Below, one piece after another: positions 9,562-18,099 of a stretch of 50,971 nt of DNA. How positions within the stretch are numbered: position 1 is the stretch's first letter; every line of letters begins with the position of its first letter. Made by a program: the position numbers and the translations under genes. The notes under the pieces were generated by a model, which was not told the origin of the DNA, made no database searches, and saw nothing but the letters and a program-made list of their open reading frames with translations. Origin of the DNA: CAYMUL01 sp964393605 (GTDB taxonomy: Bacteria > Bacteroidota > Ignavibacteria > Ignavibacteriales > Ignavibacteriaceae); assembly GCA_964393605.1 (NCBI GenBank), contig CAYMUL010000024.1:1-50971 (forward strand), written 5' to 3'.

Positions 9562-10646
9562 TAAAACTTGTTCATTACTTCCACGACGCGATGAATTTCA
9601 TCTTTACTATTTCCAAATGAGATTGGCAGACTTAAAGTTGTGGTATGGATCTCCTCCGAAATCGGAAACGGTTCATGATCGAACAACCCTTTCATCGCCC
9701 TTTGTTTATGCGGCGGAACAGGATAATGTGTTTCCGTTTTTATTTCATTCTTTAAAAGGTATTCTTTCAATTTATCTCTTTGCGGATGACGCACATTATA
9801 AATATGAAACACATCAAAACAATCTTTGTGAACTTGCGGTTTTATAAAATCATTTTTTAATTCATCGTGATAAATCTTTGCCAGCTCTCTTTTATGAGTT
9901 GTGATCTCATTGATATATTTCAATTTAATTCTCAAGAAAGCCGCTTGTGCTTCATCGAGACGGGAATTGAAACCGATAATTTCGTTATAATATTTTACAT
10001 CGCTCCCATAATTGCGGAGACGTTTCAGAGTTAAAAAATATTTTTCATTGTTGGTGAGAATCGCCCCTGCATCGCCGAGCGCACCGAGATTTTTTGTGGG
10101 ATAAAAACTGAACGCACCAAACTCTCCAAACGAACCGGTTATTTGATTTTTATATTTCGCGCCGTGCGATTGTGCGCAATCTTCAATCAATATTAAATTA
10201 TGTTTCTTTGCAAGTGAAACAATTTTATCCATCTCACATGACTTGCCATAGAGATGCACAATCATCAATGCCTTCGTTTGCGAAGAAATTTTTTCTTCAA
10301 TCTTTTCCGGATCGATGTTATAAGTATGAATGTTCGGTTCAACAAGCACAGGTTGAAATCCGCAATGAAGTATGGAAAGAATTGTTGCGATGTATGTGTT
10401 TGAAGGAACAATAACTTCAGTGCCTCTCGGAAACTCACATGCTTTCAGAGCCAATATTAATGCGTCTAAACCCGATGCCACGCCGAGACAGTAATTTGTG
10501 TTTTGAAAAGCCGCAAATTCATTCTCGAAATTCTTGACTTCGTTTCCAAGAATGAACCATCCGCTATTTAAGACTTTTTCAAATTGAGTTTTGTATTCGT
10601 CAATAAATTTATTGTTGGAGTTAAAAAGATTTTCGTATTCGATCAT
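9561..10646 (-). CDS. DegT/DnrJ/EryC1/StrS sugar aminotransferase (QdtB/FdtB-like)
   Basis: PLP-dependent enzyme that transfers an amino group to a nucleotide-linked keto sugar. About 361 residues from the ATG at 10646; a TTG at 10658 would add four residues, but the ATG follows an A/G-rich stretch and fits the family's N-terminus. Key parts: GWFILGNEVKNFE, substrate/cofactor loop GVASGLDAL, the aspartate in IEDCAQSHGA, the PLP lysine in SFYPTKNLGALGDAG and late FNSRLDEAQAA. The neighbouring 3,4-ketoisomerase indicates a dTDP-3-keto-6-deoxyhexose substrate, giving a 3-amino-3,6-dideoxyhexose (Qui3N or Fuc3N series). The final isomer cannot be told from sequence. Confidence 0.9.
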   Translation of the reverse strand: MIEYENLFNSNNKFIDEYKTQFEKVLNSGWFILGNEVKNFENEFAAFQNTNYCLGVASGLDALILALKACEFPRGTEVIVPSNTYIATILSILHCGFQPVLVEPNIHTYNIDPEKIEEKISSQTKALMIVHLYGKSCEMDKIVSLAKKHNLILIEDCAQSHGAKYKNQITGSFGEFGAFSFYPTKNLGALGDAGAILTNNEKYFLTLKRLRNYGSDVKYYNEIIGFNSRLDEAQAAFLRIKLKYINEITTHKRELAKIYHDELKNDFIKPQVHKDCFDVFHIYNVRHPQRDKLKEYLLKNEIKTETHYPVPPHKQRAMKGLFDHEPFPISEEIHTTTLSLPISFGNSKDEIHRVVEVMNKF

Positions 10647-10663
10647 TTTTCTTTGCAATTGTT

Positions 10664-11026
10664 TTAATATGGTTCATAGATATAATCTGTTGGATCGAAC
10701 TTAGTTGACGCAAGCACAAGCAATACCGCATCCGGTGTGAAATGATGCATCGTGTGCCAATCTTCCGGTTTAAGTATCAAACATTTTTTCGGATGATCGA
10801 GGAGAAAATCAGTTTTAGCAATTCCGTCATTGTTGGTAACAATACAACTGCCGTGAATGCAAATAGCCGCCTGTATAGTTGATTTATGCCGGTGTCCGCC
10901 GCGAACAGAATCGTCAACTCCATAAATGTAAAATAATCTTTTTACATCAAAAGGAATTTCATTCTCGATTACCGTTAGGTTTCCGCGCTGTTCAGAAAAA
11001 GTTTTTAGCTCGATGATGTGTGCCAT
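10664..11026 (-). CDS. dTDP-4-keto-6-deoxyglucose 3,4-ketoisomerase (FdtA/QdtA/WxcM-like)
   Basis: 120-residue cupin. Family hallmarks are EQRGNLTVIE near residue 12, IYGVDDSVRGGHRHKSTIQ with the conserved histidines, AAICIHGSC and LKPEDWHTMHHF. The enzyme moves the keto group from C4 to C3 of the dTDP sugar, feeding the aminotransferase encoded immediately downstream. No separate N-acetyl- or N-formyl-transferase is seen in the cluster, so any acylation would have to be encoded elsewhere. The length is normal for the single-domain family. Confidence 0.9.
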   Translation of the reverse strand: MAHIIELKTFSEQRGNLTVIENEIPFDVKRLFYIYGVDDSVRGGHRHKSTIQAAICIHGSCIVTNNDGIAKTDFLLDHPKKCLILKPEDWHTMHHFTPDAVLLVLASTKFDPTDYIYEPY

Positions 11027-11035
11027 TTGCTCTTT

Positions 11036-12028
11036 TTAATTTTTAATAAAATCTGACTTAATATAAATATTATAAACTCCGGATAATTTTCTGTAAAGAA
11101 ATAAAATCGGTGTTTTCCAATTTATTTTTTCCCTTTGCGCGCCGTGAGAATCAAAATCATATCCGAGTGATTGTATTTTTTGCTTAATCTCCTCCAAACG
11201 AAGAACGTATGGTTTATAAAAAACATTCAAAATATTTTTTGTTAGTGTACGCCTGCCGAGTTCAATCTTTCCATTTGAAAAAAATCTTAAATAATGAAAA
11301 TGATAAAAGATCACTTCAAATTTTTCATCCAACGTTTTTTCAGTTCCGAAAAGTTTTTGATTTTCAAAAAAGAAATTATACTGTTGAACATTCCACGCAG
11401 CAAGTCCGCCGCCGCGATGTTGTAACACATGCACACCTTCAAAACGTTCTGTCCAATCGTCAAGATAAAGTTGATCGCCGAATTTACCCTCTTCAAATCT
11501 ATTGTAACACCATTCGAGGCAACGTTCGCGCCACCATTTAAGTGCCTTCAAGCCATGCTCATTATTTTTGAAAGTAACAAACTGCACACAGTATTTTCCA
11601 CTCTTAATTTCTTTGTTGTATTGCGGTGAGTAACGATGTTCGGTGAGCAAAATTGATTTGTCTCCCAATTCTTCAAAAATATTTATTGGCGAAGAATAAA
11701 AAAACAAATCGGCATCAAGATATGTACATGCTTCGACGCTAAAATTATTTAGCACATAAAGAATTGTCGATGAAGTTGAAGTCCAACAATATTCAGCAAT
11801 TGTCCGCGTAGGTTTTACTTTCAGTAATTCTTTATCTTCAAATTGTTGCAGAGAAATGATAGTAGCATTTTTCAGTTGAAATTTCTTTAGAACTTCTTCC
11901 GCAGATTTGTCGAACGCGAAAATGAAAAGATGAAAATTATCACAATGCTTTTCGAGTGAATAATACATTGCCAAACCACGGCTTAAATAATTTGAATCGA
12001 ACAATGTACAGAATGTGAATTGTTTCAA
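11036..12028 (-). CDS. Glycosyltransferase, GT-A fold (family 8-like)
   Basis: 330 residues. The N-terminus MKQFTFCTLFDSNYLSRGLAM starts a nucleotide-sugar transferase fold, and YLDADLFFY (about 118-126) supplies the DxD metal-binding motif. HVLQHRGGGLAAWN and FYHFHYLRFF are further conserved-looking blocks near the acceptor side. No membrane segment is seen, so it probably acts on the cytoplasmic face during glycan assembly. It overlaps the upstream methyltransferase by four bases. Donor and acceptor are unknown. Confidence 0.8.
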   Translation of the reverse strand: MKQFTFCTLFDSNYLSRGLAMYYSLEKHCDNFHLFIFAFDKSAEEVLKKFQLKNATIISLQQFEDKELLKVKPTRTIAEYCWTSTSSTILYVLNNFSVEACTYLDADLFFYSSPINIFEELGDKSILLTEHRYSPQYNKEIKSGKYCVQFVTFKNNEHGLKALKWWRERCLEWCYNRFEEGKFGDQLYLDDWTERFEGVHVLQHRGGGLAAWNVQQYNFFFENQKLFGTEKTLDEKFEVIFYHFHYLRFFSNGKIELGRRTLTKNILNVFYKPYVLRLEEIKQKIQSLGYDFDSHGAQREKINWKTPILFLYRKLSGVYNIYIKSDFIKN

Positions 12029-12741
12029 TTCTTCTCCGCCAAAATTATATTGTCGAGATAAAGATCTTTGTTAGTCGGAAATATTTTTAAGATTGTTACG
12101 CCAAGCAAGTTGTAAGGAGCAATAATAAAAAGTGTTGCAAGAATTTTTACGATTCTTCCCTTCGAAGAAGTAATTTTATAAATGTAGGAGTTGAAAAGTT
12201 GTACGATAACTCCAAAATCGGCGACAGATTTTTCAGTTCTTAAAACTCTAAAATTATTTTTTTCAAGCAGATGTTTCAAACCGAAATAAGAATATCGCGC
12301 GTAGTCGTACGGCTGTTCATGTTCATCCCAAACAAAAGGAATTGTGAGAAGCAATTTTCCTTTCGGTTTTAATACGCGGTGAATTTCGCGCAAGAATTCA
12401 TGCGGCTCAAACACATGTTCCAAAACTTGATTTGATACGACCGAATCAAAACTTTCCGATTCAAACGGAAACGATTTGCCGTCGTAAAAAATATCCGCTT
12501 TATTTTTTGTTTGATGAATCGTTGTTTCAATTTCGAGCCCGACATATTCCGAAGCAGAAAAATATTTTTCGTATGGTTTGCTTCCGCAACCGACATCAAG
12601 GGTTCTGCCGGTAATTTCATTTCCGAATTTTTTAATCGCGGCTAACAATCCACGTCGTGCAATGTAAAAGGGATTGGTGAACAGCCCAACAAATTTTGGT
12701 TCAAATTCCTCTTTTAAAAGAATTTCTTTCAACGAACTCAT
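12025..12741 (-). CDS. SAM-dependent methyltransferase (Methyltransf_11 type)
   Basis: 238 residues. The class I Rossmann methyltransferase motif LDVGCGSKPYEKYF (about 48-61) binds SAM. SVVSNQVLEHVFEPHEFLREIHRVLKPKGKL covers motifs IV-VI. The C-terminal 60 residues contain a hydrophobic segment (about 195-215), which may attach it to the membrane. It overlaps both neighbours by four bases. In this setting it probably modifies a sugar or lipid-linked intermediate; this is inferred from context. Confidence 0.85.
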   Translation of the reverse strand: MSSLKEILLKEEFEPKFVGLFTNPFYIARRGLLAAIKKFGNEITGRTLDVGCGSKPYEKYFSASEYVGLEIETTIHQTKNKADIFYDGKSFPFESESFDSVVSNQVLEHVFEPHEFLREIHRVLKPKGKLLLTIPFVWDEHEQPYDYARYSYFGLKHLLEKNNFRVLRTEKSVADFGVIVQLFNSYIYKITSSKGRIVKILATLFIIAPYNLLGVTILKIFPTNKDLYLDNIILAEKN

Positions 12742-13382
12742 TTCAAATTCCTCAAAAGAAAAATTGGAATTTGCTGAAATAAGTTCGGAAACATTTTCAT
12801 CAAGAAATATTTTAGTAAAGATTTTTCCTCAACACAAATTTCGTTCACAATTTGCCAACCGTTTTGTTGCGCCACAAAATTTCTGAAATCGTTAATCGAT
12901 AATTGATGAATATGTCCCGTGTTAAACCAATTGTAACCGAACAACATTTTAGATGGCATAATTCCTTTGAATAAAAGTTGCAATCGATTTTTGTAAAAAG
13001 CAAAATTAGGGAAAGATATAATTTGATGTTTCGAAATTCTTCTCATTTCATTCAACAGGATTTCAGGATAGAGCACCATTTGAAGAGTTACGTTGCAAAT
13101 CGCAAAATCAAATTGATTCTCTGCAAAAGAAAGCGGTTCGTCTATCCGTGCATTCATAACATTCAATCCGCGAGTTTGGCAAATTTCAACTCCGTCCACA
13201 GAAATTTCAACGCCGGTTACTTTGCATTTTTTTTGAGATTGAAGTTGCGCCAACAACTCGCCGTTACCACAACCGAGATCGATAACATTAGAACCGGCAT
13301 CAACCAAACTTAAAATATATTTGTACTCTCTTCTGGTTTCATGCTTCCAATTTTCCGAAGTGTAATTTCTGTTATCGCTCAG
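12738..13382 (-). CDS. MetW-like SAM methyltransferase, probable CTG start
   Basis: Class I methyltransferase with VIDLGCGNGELLAQL as its SAM motif and a MetW-like layout. The first standard-type start in frame is a TTG at 13307, which leaves only about seven residues before the SAM motif. The frame stays open upstream and encodes NYTSENWKHETRREYKYI, a plausible N-terminal extension, back to CTG at 13380-13382. That CTG overlaps the TGA of the preceding glycosyltransferase as CTGA, exactly where this operon elsewhere uses ATGA. I therefore place the start there (214 residues). Role in the glycan cluster is inferred. Confidence 0.75.
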   Translation of the reverse strand: MSDNRNYTSENWKHETRREYKYILSLVDAGSNVIDLGCGNGELLAQLQSQKKCKVTGVEISVDGVEICQTRGLNVMNARIDEPLSFAENQFDFAICNVTLQMVLYPEILLNEMRRISKHQIISFPNFAFYKNRLQLLFKGIMPSKMLFGYNWFNTGHIHQLSINDFRNFVAQQNGWQIVNEICVEEKSLLKYFLMKMFPNLFQQIPIFLLRNLK

Positions 13383-14299
13383 TTTGTCCTCTTGCGAAAA
13401 TAATTTTTTATTTCCTTTTTCCAGCGCGTTAAAAAATTCGGTCTGATTGTAGTAAAATATTTTTCAAATATTTGTTTGACGCTCTTCTCTTCGGCTGGTG
13501 TTTTGTAGCCAACATTTATAGGGTTGCGGGCAATAGTCGTGCTGTACACTTTTGTCGCTTTTGTGTGGGTGCCTCCGCCGTCAGTTCCGATGTTATCGAC
13601 AAGCGAACAACCGGGATATAAAGTAAATTTATTTTTCAAAAATGCAGATGCATGCCAGCGTATTGCCCACGAATCAACTTCACCAGCAATTTGTCGCTTT
13701 AACATTTTTAAGTTGTTCAACTTCCCATCGAAATCAAATTCATATTCGAGATTCTTATTTAGAATTTCATTTAATAATTTTTGTGCATCGGGTTCAAAAA
13801 TTTGCCAGCGATTTTTCCATGTTGCCCACCCCCAGCAATCGGCACCGCGCAGAAAATATGTGTCCGGTAATTTTTCCTTCACTGGATAAGTATAGCCGTG
13901 AATACTGATGACATCTTCTTCGTTTTCATAAGTGGTTAAAGATTCATTCATATATTTCAAAAAATATTTCGAAAGAAAAAGATCATCTTCCAAAACAATT
14001 ACGCTATTAAGTTTTTCTAAAACTGAAGTAACGCCGTTAATTATAGATTTCGCCAAACCAAAATTCTCTTCACGTCGAACAATAGTTTTTTCTTTAAAAC
14101 CGGAAATTGAATCTACATAAGTTCGGACTTCTTCAACTTTTTGTAAATCATTAGAAGTTTTCGGCGCATCGGAAAAAATAAATATGGCACTCTCTTTCGC
14201 TTCCTCATTTTCGAGGAGCGATTTTACAGTCGTTGCCGTATGTCCCGGTCGATTATAAACGAAAAGCGCAATTGGCGCAAAGTTTTGTTCTGGCATCAT
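13379..14299 (-). CDS. Glycosyltransferase, GNT-I/GT2-like
   Basis: 306 residues, first gene of the polysaccharide cluster. PIALFVYNRPGHTATTVKSLL at the N-terminus is the nucleotide-sugar domain opening, VIVLEDDLFLS (about 100-110) carries the acidic metal-binding motif, and RGADCWGWATWKNRW is a conserved acceptor-side block, as in the GNT-I-like sugar transferases. The C-terminus is basic (KKEIKNYFRKRTN), perhaps for membrane association. About 190 bases separate it from the divergent dxr-side operon; that gap should hold both promoters, though I cannot assign them. Confidence 0.8.
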   Translation of the reverse strand: MMPEQNFAPIALFVYNRPGHTATTVKSLLENEEAKESAIFIFSDAPKTSNDLQKVEEVRTYVDSISGFKEKTIVRREENFGLAKSIINGVTSVLEKLNSVIVLEDDLFLSKYFLKYMNESLTTYENEEDVISIHGYTYPVKEKLPDTYFLRGADCWGWATWKNRWQIFEPDAQKLLNEILNKNLEYEFDFDGKLNNLKMLKRQIAGEVDSWAIRWHASAFLKNKFTLYPGCSLVDNIGTDGGGTHTKATKVYSTTIARNPINVGYKTPAEEKSVKQIFEKYFTTIRPNFLTRWKKEIKNYFRKRTN

Positions 14300-14493
14300 G
14301 ATTTTTGAAAAATTTCGATCAAAGTTAATGATATTTCTTTTTTTAATTAAGGGTGAAGTTTTTTGATTGACAGAATTTAGCGGTGCTGGAAAAAACGAAG
14401 AATTATTAACGGAAAAATCATTTTAGGCAAACGATTCAACCCAAAAGAAGCCCAACTTTTTCTTATATTTTGCACTAATTTTTTTTAGGTTCT

Positions 14494-14976
14494 ATGGAAT
14501 ATTTTGTATTACTAAAAGCACTCCACATCGTTTCTGCCGTTGTCTGGATCAGCGTGATTTTCATTAGTTATTCGATGAGAAAACTCCTTGCCAAACCGGA
14601 AATTGATAAGAAGGTCGTCATATCGATGTTGTTGGAACAGACTAACTATTTTGCCCGCATCGGAATGATTGGAATTCTTTTAACCGGTATTACACTTTCG
14701 ATTCAACTTGGTTACGGATTTTTCAAATTCGCCTCCGCCGGCGGTCATTGGCTTTATACAAAACAATTGCTGATGGTTGGAATTATTTATTTAACTTTCG
14801 GAAGATTAATGCCCGCATCAAAAAAATTAAAAGCATTGATGTCAACTCATCAGGCGAATACTCCGTTCACGGCAGAGATCATGAGCGCAATTAAAAAAAT
14901 CGGCGGCACTGCTACTGCAATTTCAATTTTGGTTGTTATTAGTTTTTTGTTGGCGATTTTCAGATCGTTGATGTAA
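14494..14976 (+). CDS. Four-helix membrane protein, DUF2269/CopD-like
   Basis: 160 residues with four hydrophobic segments (about 7-25, 50-72, 85-103, 135-156). KALHIVSAVVW in the first helix and GGHWLYTKQLL before the third place histidines as in DUF2269/CopD-like or small cytochrome-b-like proteins, so heme or copper binding is possible but unproven. It lies 15 bases before dxr and is probably cotranscribed with it. Confidence 0.7.
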   Translation: MEYFVLLKALHIVSAVVWISVIFISYSMRKLLAKPEIDKKVVISMLLEQTNYFARIGMIGILLTGITLSIQLGYGFFKFASAGGHWLYTKQLLMVGIIYLTFGRLMPASKKLKALMSTHQANTPFTAEIMSAIKKIGGTATAISILVVISFLLAIFRSLM

Positions 14977-14991
14977 AAAGAATTAATCGTT

Positions 14992-16134
14992 TTGAAAAAA
15001 GTTGCAATACTCGGTTCGTCGGGTTCAATTGGTGAAAGCACTCTCGAAGTAGTTAGAACTTTCCCGCAAAGATTTAAAGTAACTGCATTAGCGGTGAACA
15101 GAAATATTCAATCGCTGATAAAACAGATTGAAGAATTTCATCCCGAAGTTGTTGCCGTAACCAATAAAAAATCTGCCGACGAATTGAGAGTTCTTTACAA
15201 AGGAAAAACAAAAGTTCTTTTCGGTGAAGAAGGATTAAATGAAATTGCCGCAAGTTGTGAGTATGATATTTTTGTCGGCGCAATGGTAGGTTTTGCCGGA
15301 TTGAAACCAACCATCGAAGCAATAAAGAGAGGAAAAAGAATTGCACTTGCAAACAAAGAAACTCTCGTCGTTGCCGGAGAACTGATAACTAAACTTGCAC
15401 AAAAAACCGGTGCTGAAATTATTCCGGTTGACTCGGAACATTCGGCAATTTTTCAATCGCTTGTCGGCGAAGAAAAATCGGCAATAAAAAAAATAATTTT
15501 AACTGCATCCGGCGGTCCGTTCAGAAATAAAACGCGCACGGAATTGAAATCTGTTACTGTGAAAGACGCTCTCAATCATCCCACATGGAAAATGGGATCG
15601 AAAATTACGATAGACAGCGCAACACTGATGAATAAAGGGCTTGAAGTGATTGAAGCTCATTGGCTTTTCAATCTTCCTAAAGAAAAAATTGAAGTTGTTG
15701 TGCATCCGCAGTCAATAATTCATTCGTGTGTTGAATTTGTCGATGGCTCAATTAAAGCGCAACTCAGTACACCGGATATGAAATTGCCGATTCAATACGC
15801 GCTTACATTTCCCGAAAGATTGGAAAGCAATCATGTAAAAACTGATTTCGTAAAAATCAGAGAAATGAATTTTTACGAACCCGACATAAACACGTTCGAG
15901 TGTTTGCCGCTTGCGTACGATGTTCTTGAAAAAGGAGGAACAACTCCTTGCATACTCAACGCATCTAACGAAGTAGCCGTCCAAAAATTTTTAAATGGAC
16001 AAATAAGTTTCTTGCAAATTGCGGAGACTATAAAAAAATCGCTTGAGAATATTTCCAATGTTGCTCATCCCGATTTTGAAGATATTATAAATTGTGATAA
16101 TGAAACTCGCATTTACGCGAATTCTATTTTTTGA
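14992..16134 (+). CDS. dxr: 1-deoxy-D-xylulose-5-phosphate reductoisomerase
   Basis: Converts DXP to 2-C-methyl-D-erythritol-4-phosphate with NADPH, the committed step of MEP-pathway isoprenoid synthesis. 380 residues, normal length. Visible features are the NADPH motif GSSGSIGESTLEV near the start, LANKETLV, metal ligands in PVDSEHSAIFQ, the flexible loop ASGGPFR with HPTWKMG, and MNKGLEVIEAHWLF carrying the third acidic ligand. The start is a TTG at 14992, two residues before the conserved VAILGSSG strand, and no ATG is available. It is followed by rseP 20 bases later, a common pairing in bacteria. Confidence 0.97.
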   Translation: MKKVAILGSSGSIGESTLEVVRTFPQRFKVTALAVNRNIQSLIKQIEEFHPEVVAVTNKKSADELRVLYKGKTKVLFGEEGLNEIAASCEYDIFVGAMVGFAGLKPTIEAIKRGKRIALANKETLVVAGELITKLAQKTGAEIIPVDSEHSAIFQSLVGEEKSAIKKIILTASGGPFRNKTRTELKSVTVKDALNHPTWKMGSKITIDSATLMNKGLEVIEAHWLFNLPKEKIEVVVHPQSIIHSCVEFVDGSIKAQLSTPDMKLPIQYALTFPERLESNHVKTDFVKIREMNFYEPDINTFECLPLAYDVLEKGGTTPCILNASNEVAVQKFLNGQISFLQIAETIKKSLENISNVAHPDFEDIINCDNETRIYANSIF

Positions 16135-16154
16135 AAGGAGTTATTTTAACTTAA

Positions 16155-17510
16155 ATGAGTGAGATATTTTATTTTGCGATTACAATCGCAATCTTAGTTT
16201 TTGTACATGAGTTCGGCCATTTTATCGCCGCAAAACTCAGCGGTATGCGTGCCGAAGTTTTTGCAATCGGTTACGGAAAAAGACTTTTGGGCTGGAATAA
16301 AAAAACCGGATTCACTTTCGGCGAATTGGATAAAGACCTCGATCTCGGCAATGAAACCGATTACAGAATTTGTCTGCTACCGCTCGGCGGTTATGTAAAA
16401 GTTGCCGGAATGGTTGATGAAAGTATGGATACAAAATTTGTTGCAACCGAACCACAGCCGTATGAATTCAGGGCGAAACCGCTGCCGAAAAAAATCTTCG
16501 TTCTTGTTGCGGGCGTTGCAATGAATTTGTTTTTAACCTTTGCAATATTTTGGGGAGTGAATTTTTTCTACGGAAAACAAGTTTCTAAAACTACAACGAT
16601 CTATGTTTCAGAAGCAACCCTGGCGGATTCGCTCGGCTTCAAATTGAATGACAAAATTATTTCTATCAACGGCGTCAAAGTAAATTATTGGGAAGAAGTT
16701 CGCACGAAAATATTTGTTGACTTTTTAGGCGAAGATTTAAAATTCGAAATAAACAGAAACGGAGAAAATGTTTTTCTCAAAGTTCCGCGTAAAAAAGTTC
16801 CCGCCGATGAAAGCACAAAAGCATTTCTAACTCCTTTGGGAATGAAGCCATTCATCGTGGATATTTTAGAAGACTCTCCGGCAGATTCTGCAGGTATAAA
16901 AGCAAATGATGTTTTCCTCGCAGTCAACGGAACAGATATTCATTCAGTTGAGCAGACGAAGGAAATCATCTCAACTCATCCCGCACAAAAAATTGAGATA
17001 CAATTGTTGCGAGAAAACGATACCGTTATTGTGCATGCCACACCCGACAAAGAAGGGAAAGTCGGAGTTATGTTTGGAGGACAGGCATATTTAGGAAAGA
17101 CGGAAAAAGTAAAATATGGTTTCTTTGCATCGATGAGTCTTGGCGTTGCAGATATTTCAAACATGACACAACTTACATTCATGATGTTGCGCAAAGTTAT
17201 TATCGGCGATGTTGAACTCGGCAAAGCATTCGGCGGACCGGTGAAGATTGCACAATACGCGGCTCGCTCAGCCGATTCGGGCATAATAAGTTTTCTCATG
17301 TTTATCGGATTGCTTTCTTTAAGTCTTGCAATATTAAACATACTTCCGTTTCCGGTTTTGGATGGCGGGCATCTCGTCATTGTTATTATTGAAGCAATCT
17401 TTAAAAAAGAAATTCCAATTAAAGTAAAGATTGCAATTCAAAACACGGGATTTGTTTTGTTGATGATCTTAATGGCGTTCATACTTTATAATGATATTAT
17501 TAATTTATAA
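16155..17510 (+). CDS. rseP: RseP-type site-2 zinc metalloprotease
   Basis: Intramembrane protease of 451 residues. VHEFGHFIAAK (about 18-28) holds the HExxH zinc site and NILPFPVLDGGHLV (about 398-411) the third zinc ligand and LDG motif. Two PDZ-like regions lie between (about 150-220 and 235-310, with EDSPADSAGI). Membrane segments are at the N-terminus, about 110-130, about 380-400 and the C-terminus. It would cleave membrane-bound anti-sigma factors or remnant signal peptides; no anti-sigma gene is adjacent here. It follows dxr with a purine-rich site (AAAGGAG) upstream. Confidence 0.95.
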   Translation: MSEIFYFAITIAILVFVHEFGHFIAAKLSGMRAEVFAIGYGKRLLGWNKKTGFTFGELDKDLDLGNETDYRICLLPLGGYVKVAGMVDESMDTKFVATEPQPYEFRAKPLPKKIFVLVAGVAMNLFLTFAIFWGVNFFYGKQVSKTTTIYVSEATLADSLGFKLNDKIISINGVKVNYWEEVRTKIFVDFLGEDLKFEINRNGENVFLKVPRKKVPADESTKAFLTPLGMKPFIVDILEDSPADSAGIKANDVFLAVNGTDIHSVEQTKEIISTHPAQKIEIQLLRENDTVIVHATPDKEGKVGVMFGGQAYLGKTEKVKYGFFASMSLGVADISNMTQLTFMMLRKVIIGDVELGKAFGGPVKIAQYAARSADSGIISFLMFIGLLSLSLAILNILPFPVLDGGHLVIVIIEAIFKKEIPIKVKIAIQNTGFVLLMILMAFILYNDIINL

Positions 17511-17515
17511 CCGCG

Positions 17516-18094
17516 ATGCTTTTTAACAACTCTTTCGAAATAGATGAAGTAATGATTAACGATGATGTGTTCACATCTCCGTTTGCTTGCGATTTGCAAA
17601 ACTGCAAAGGCGCGTGCTGTACGTTAAAAAGCGATTACGGTGCTCCATTAACTTTGGAAGAGATTGAAACAATCAAAAATATTTTACCCGTTGTAATTAA
17701 ATATTTACCCGAAGCACATAAAGAGGAAATCACTCAAAATAATTTTTATGCAAACGATGGCGGCGATTATTTTACTCAAAGTGTGAACAGAAAAGATTGC
17801 GTCTTTGTTTTTTATGATGGAGATGTAGCAAAATGTTCAATTGAAAAAGCGTTCTTTAATAAGGAAGTAACTTTTCGCAAACCGATTTCATGTCATCTCT
17901 TTCCAATTCGTATTTCAAATTTCGGGGGAGATGTTTTGAGATACGAAAAATTTTCGGAGTGTAAGTCTGCTGTAGCCAAGGGGAAGGAAAGCGAACAAAC
18001 TGTTTTCCAATTTTGCGAAGGAGCGTTATTAAGAAACTACGGCAGCGAATGGTTTCAAAAAGTTAAAGAAGAAATTTCTCAAAGAAGTTTGTAG
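17516..18094 (+). CDS. DUF3109 family cysteine-rich protein
   Basis: 192 residues. Cysteines in CDLQNCKGACC (25-35), with later CVF, CSI, CHLFPIR, ECKSA and FCEGA, give the metal/iron-sulfur ligand pattern of DUF3109 and the related YkgJ group. No membrane segment. It lies five bases after rseP and six before rpoN, so it is part of the same unit. Biochemical role unknown. Confidence 0.85.
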   Translation: MLFNNSFEIDEVMINDDVFTSPFACDLQNCKGACCTLKSDYGAPLTLEEIETIKNILPVVIKYLPEAHKEEITQNNFYANDGGDYFTQSVNRKDCVFVFYDGDVAKCSIEKAFFNKEVTFRKPISCHLFPIRISNFGGDVLRYEKFSECKSAVAKGKESEQTVFQFCEGALLRNYGSEWFQKVKEEISQRSL

Positions 18095-18099
18095 AAGAT

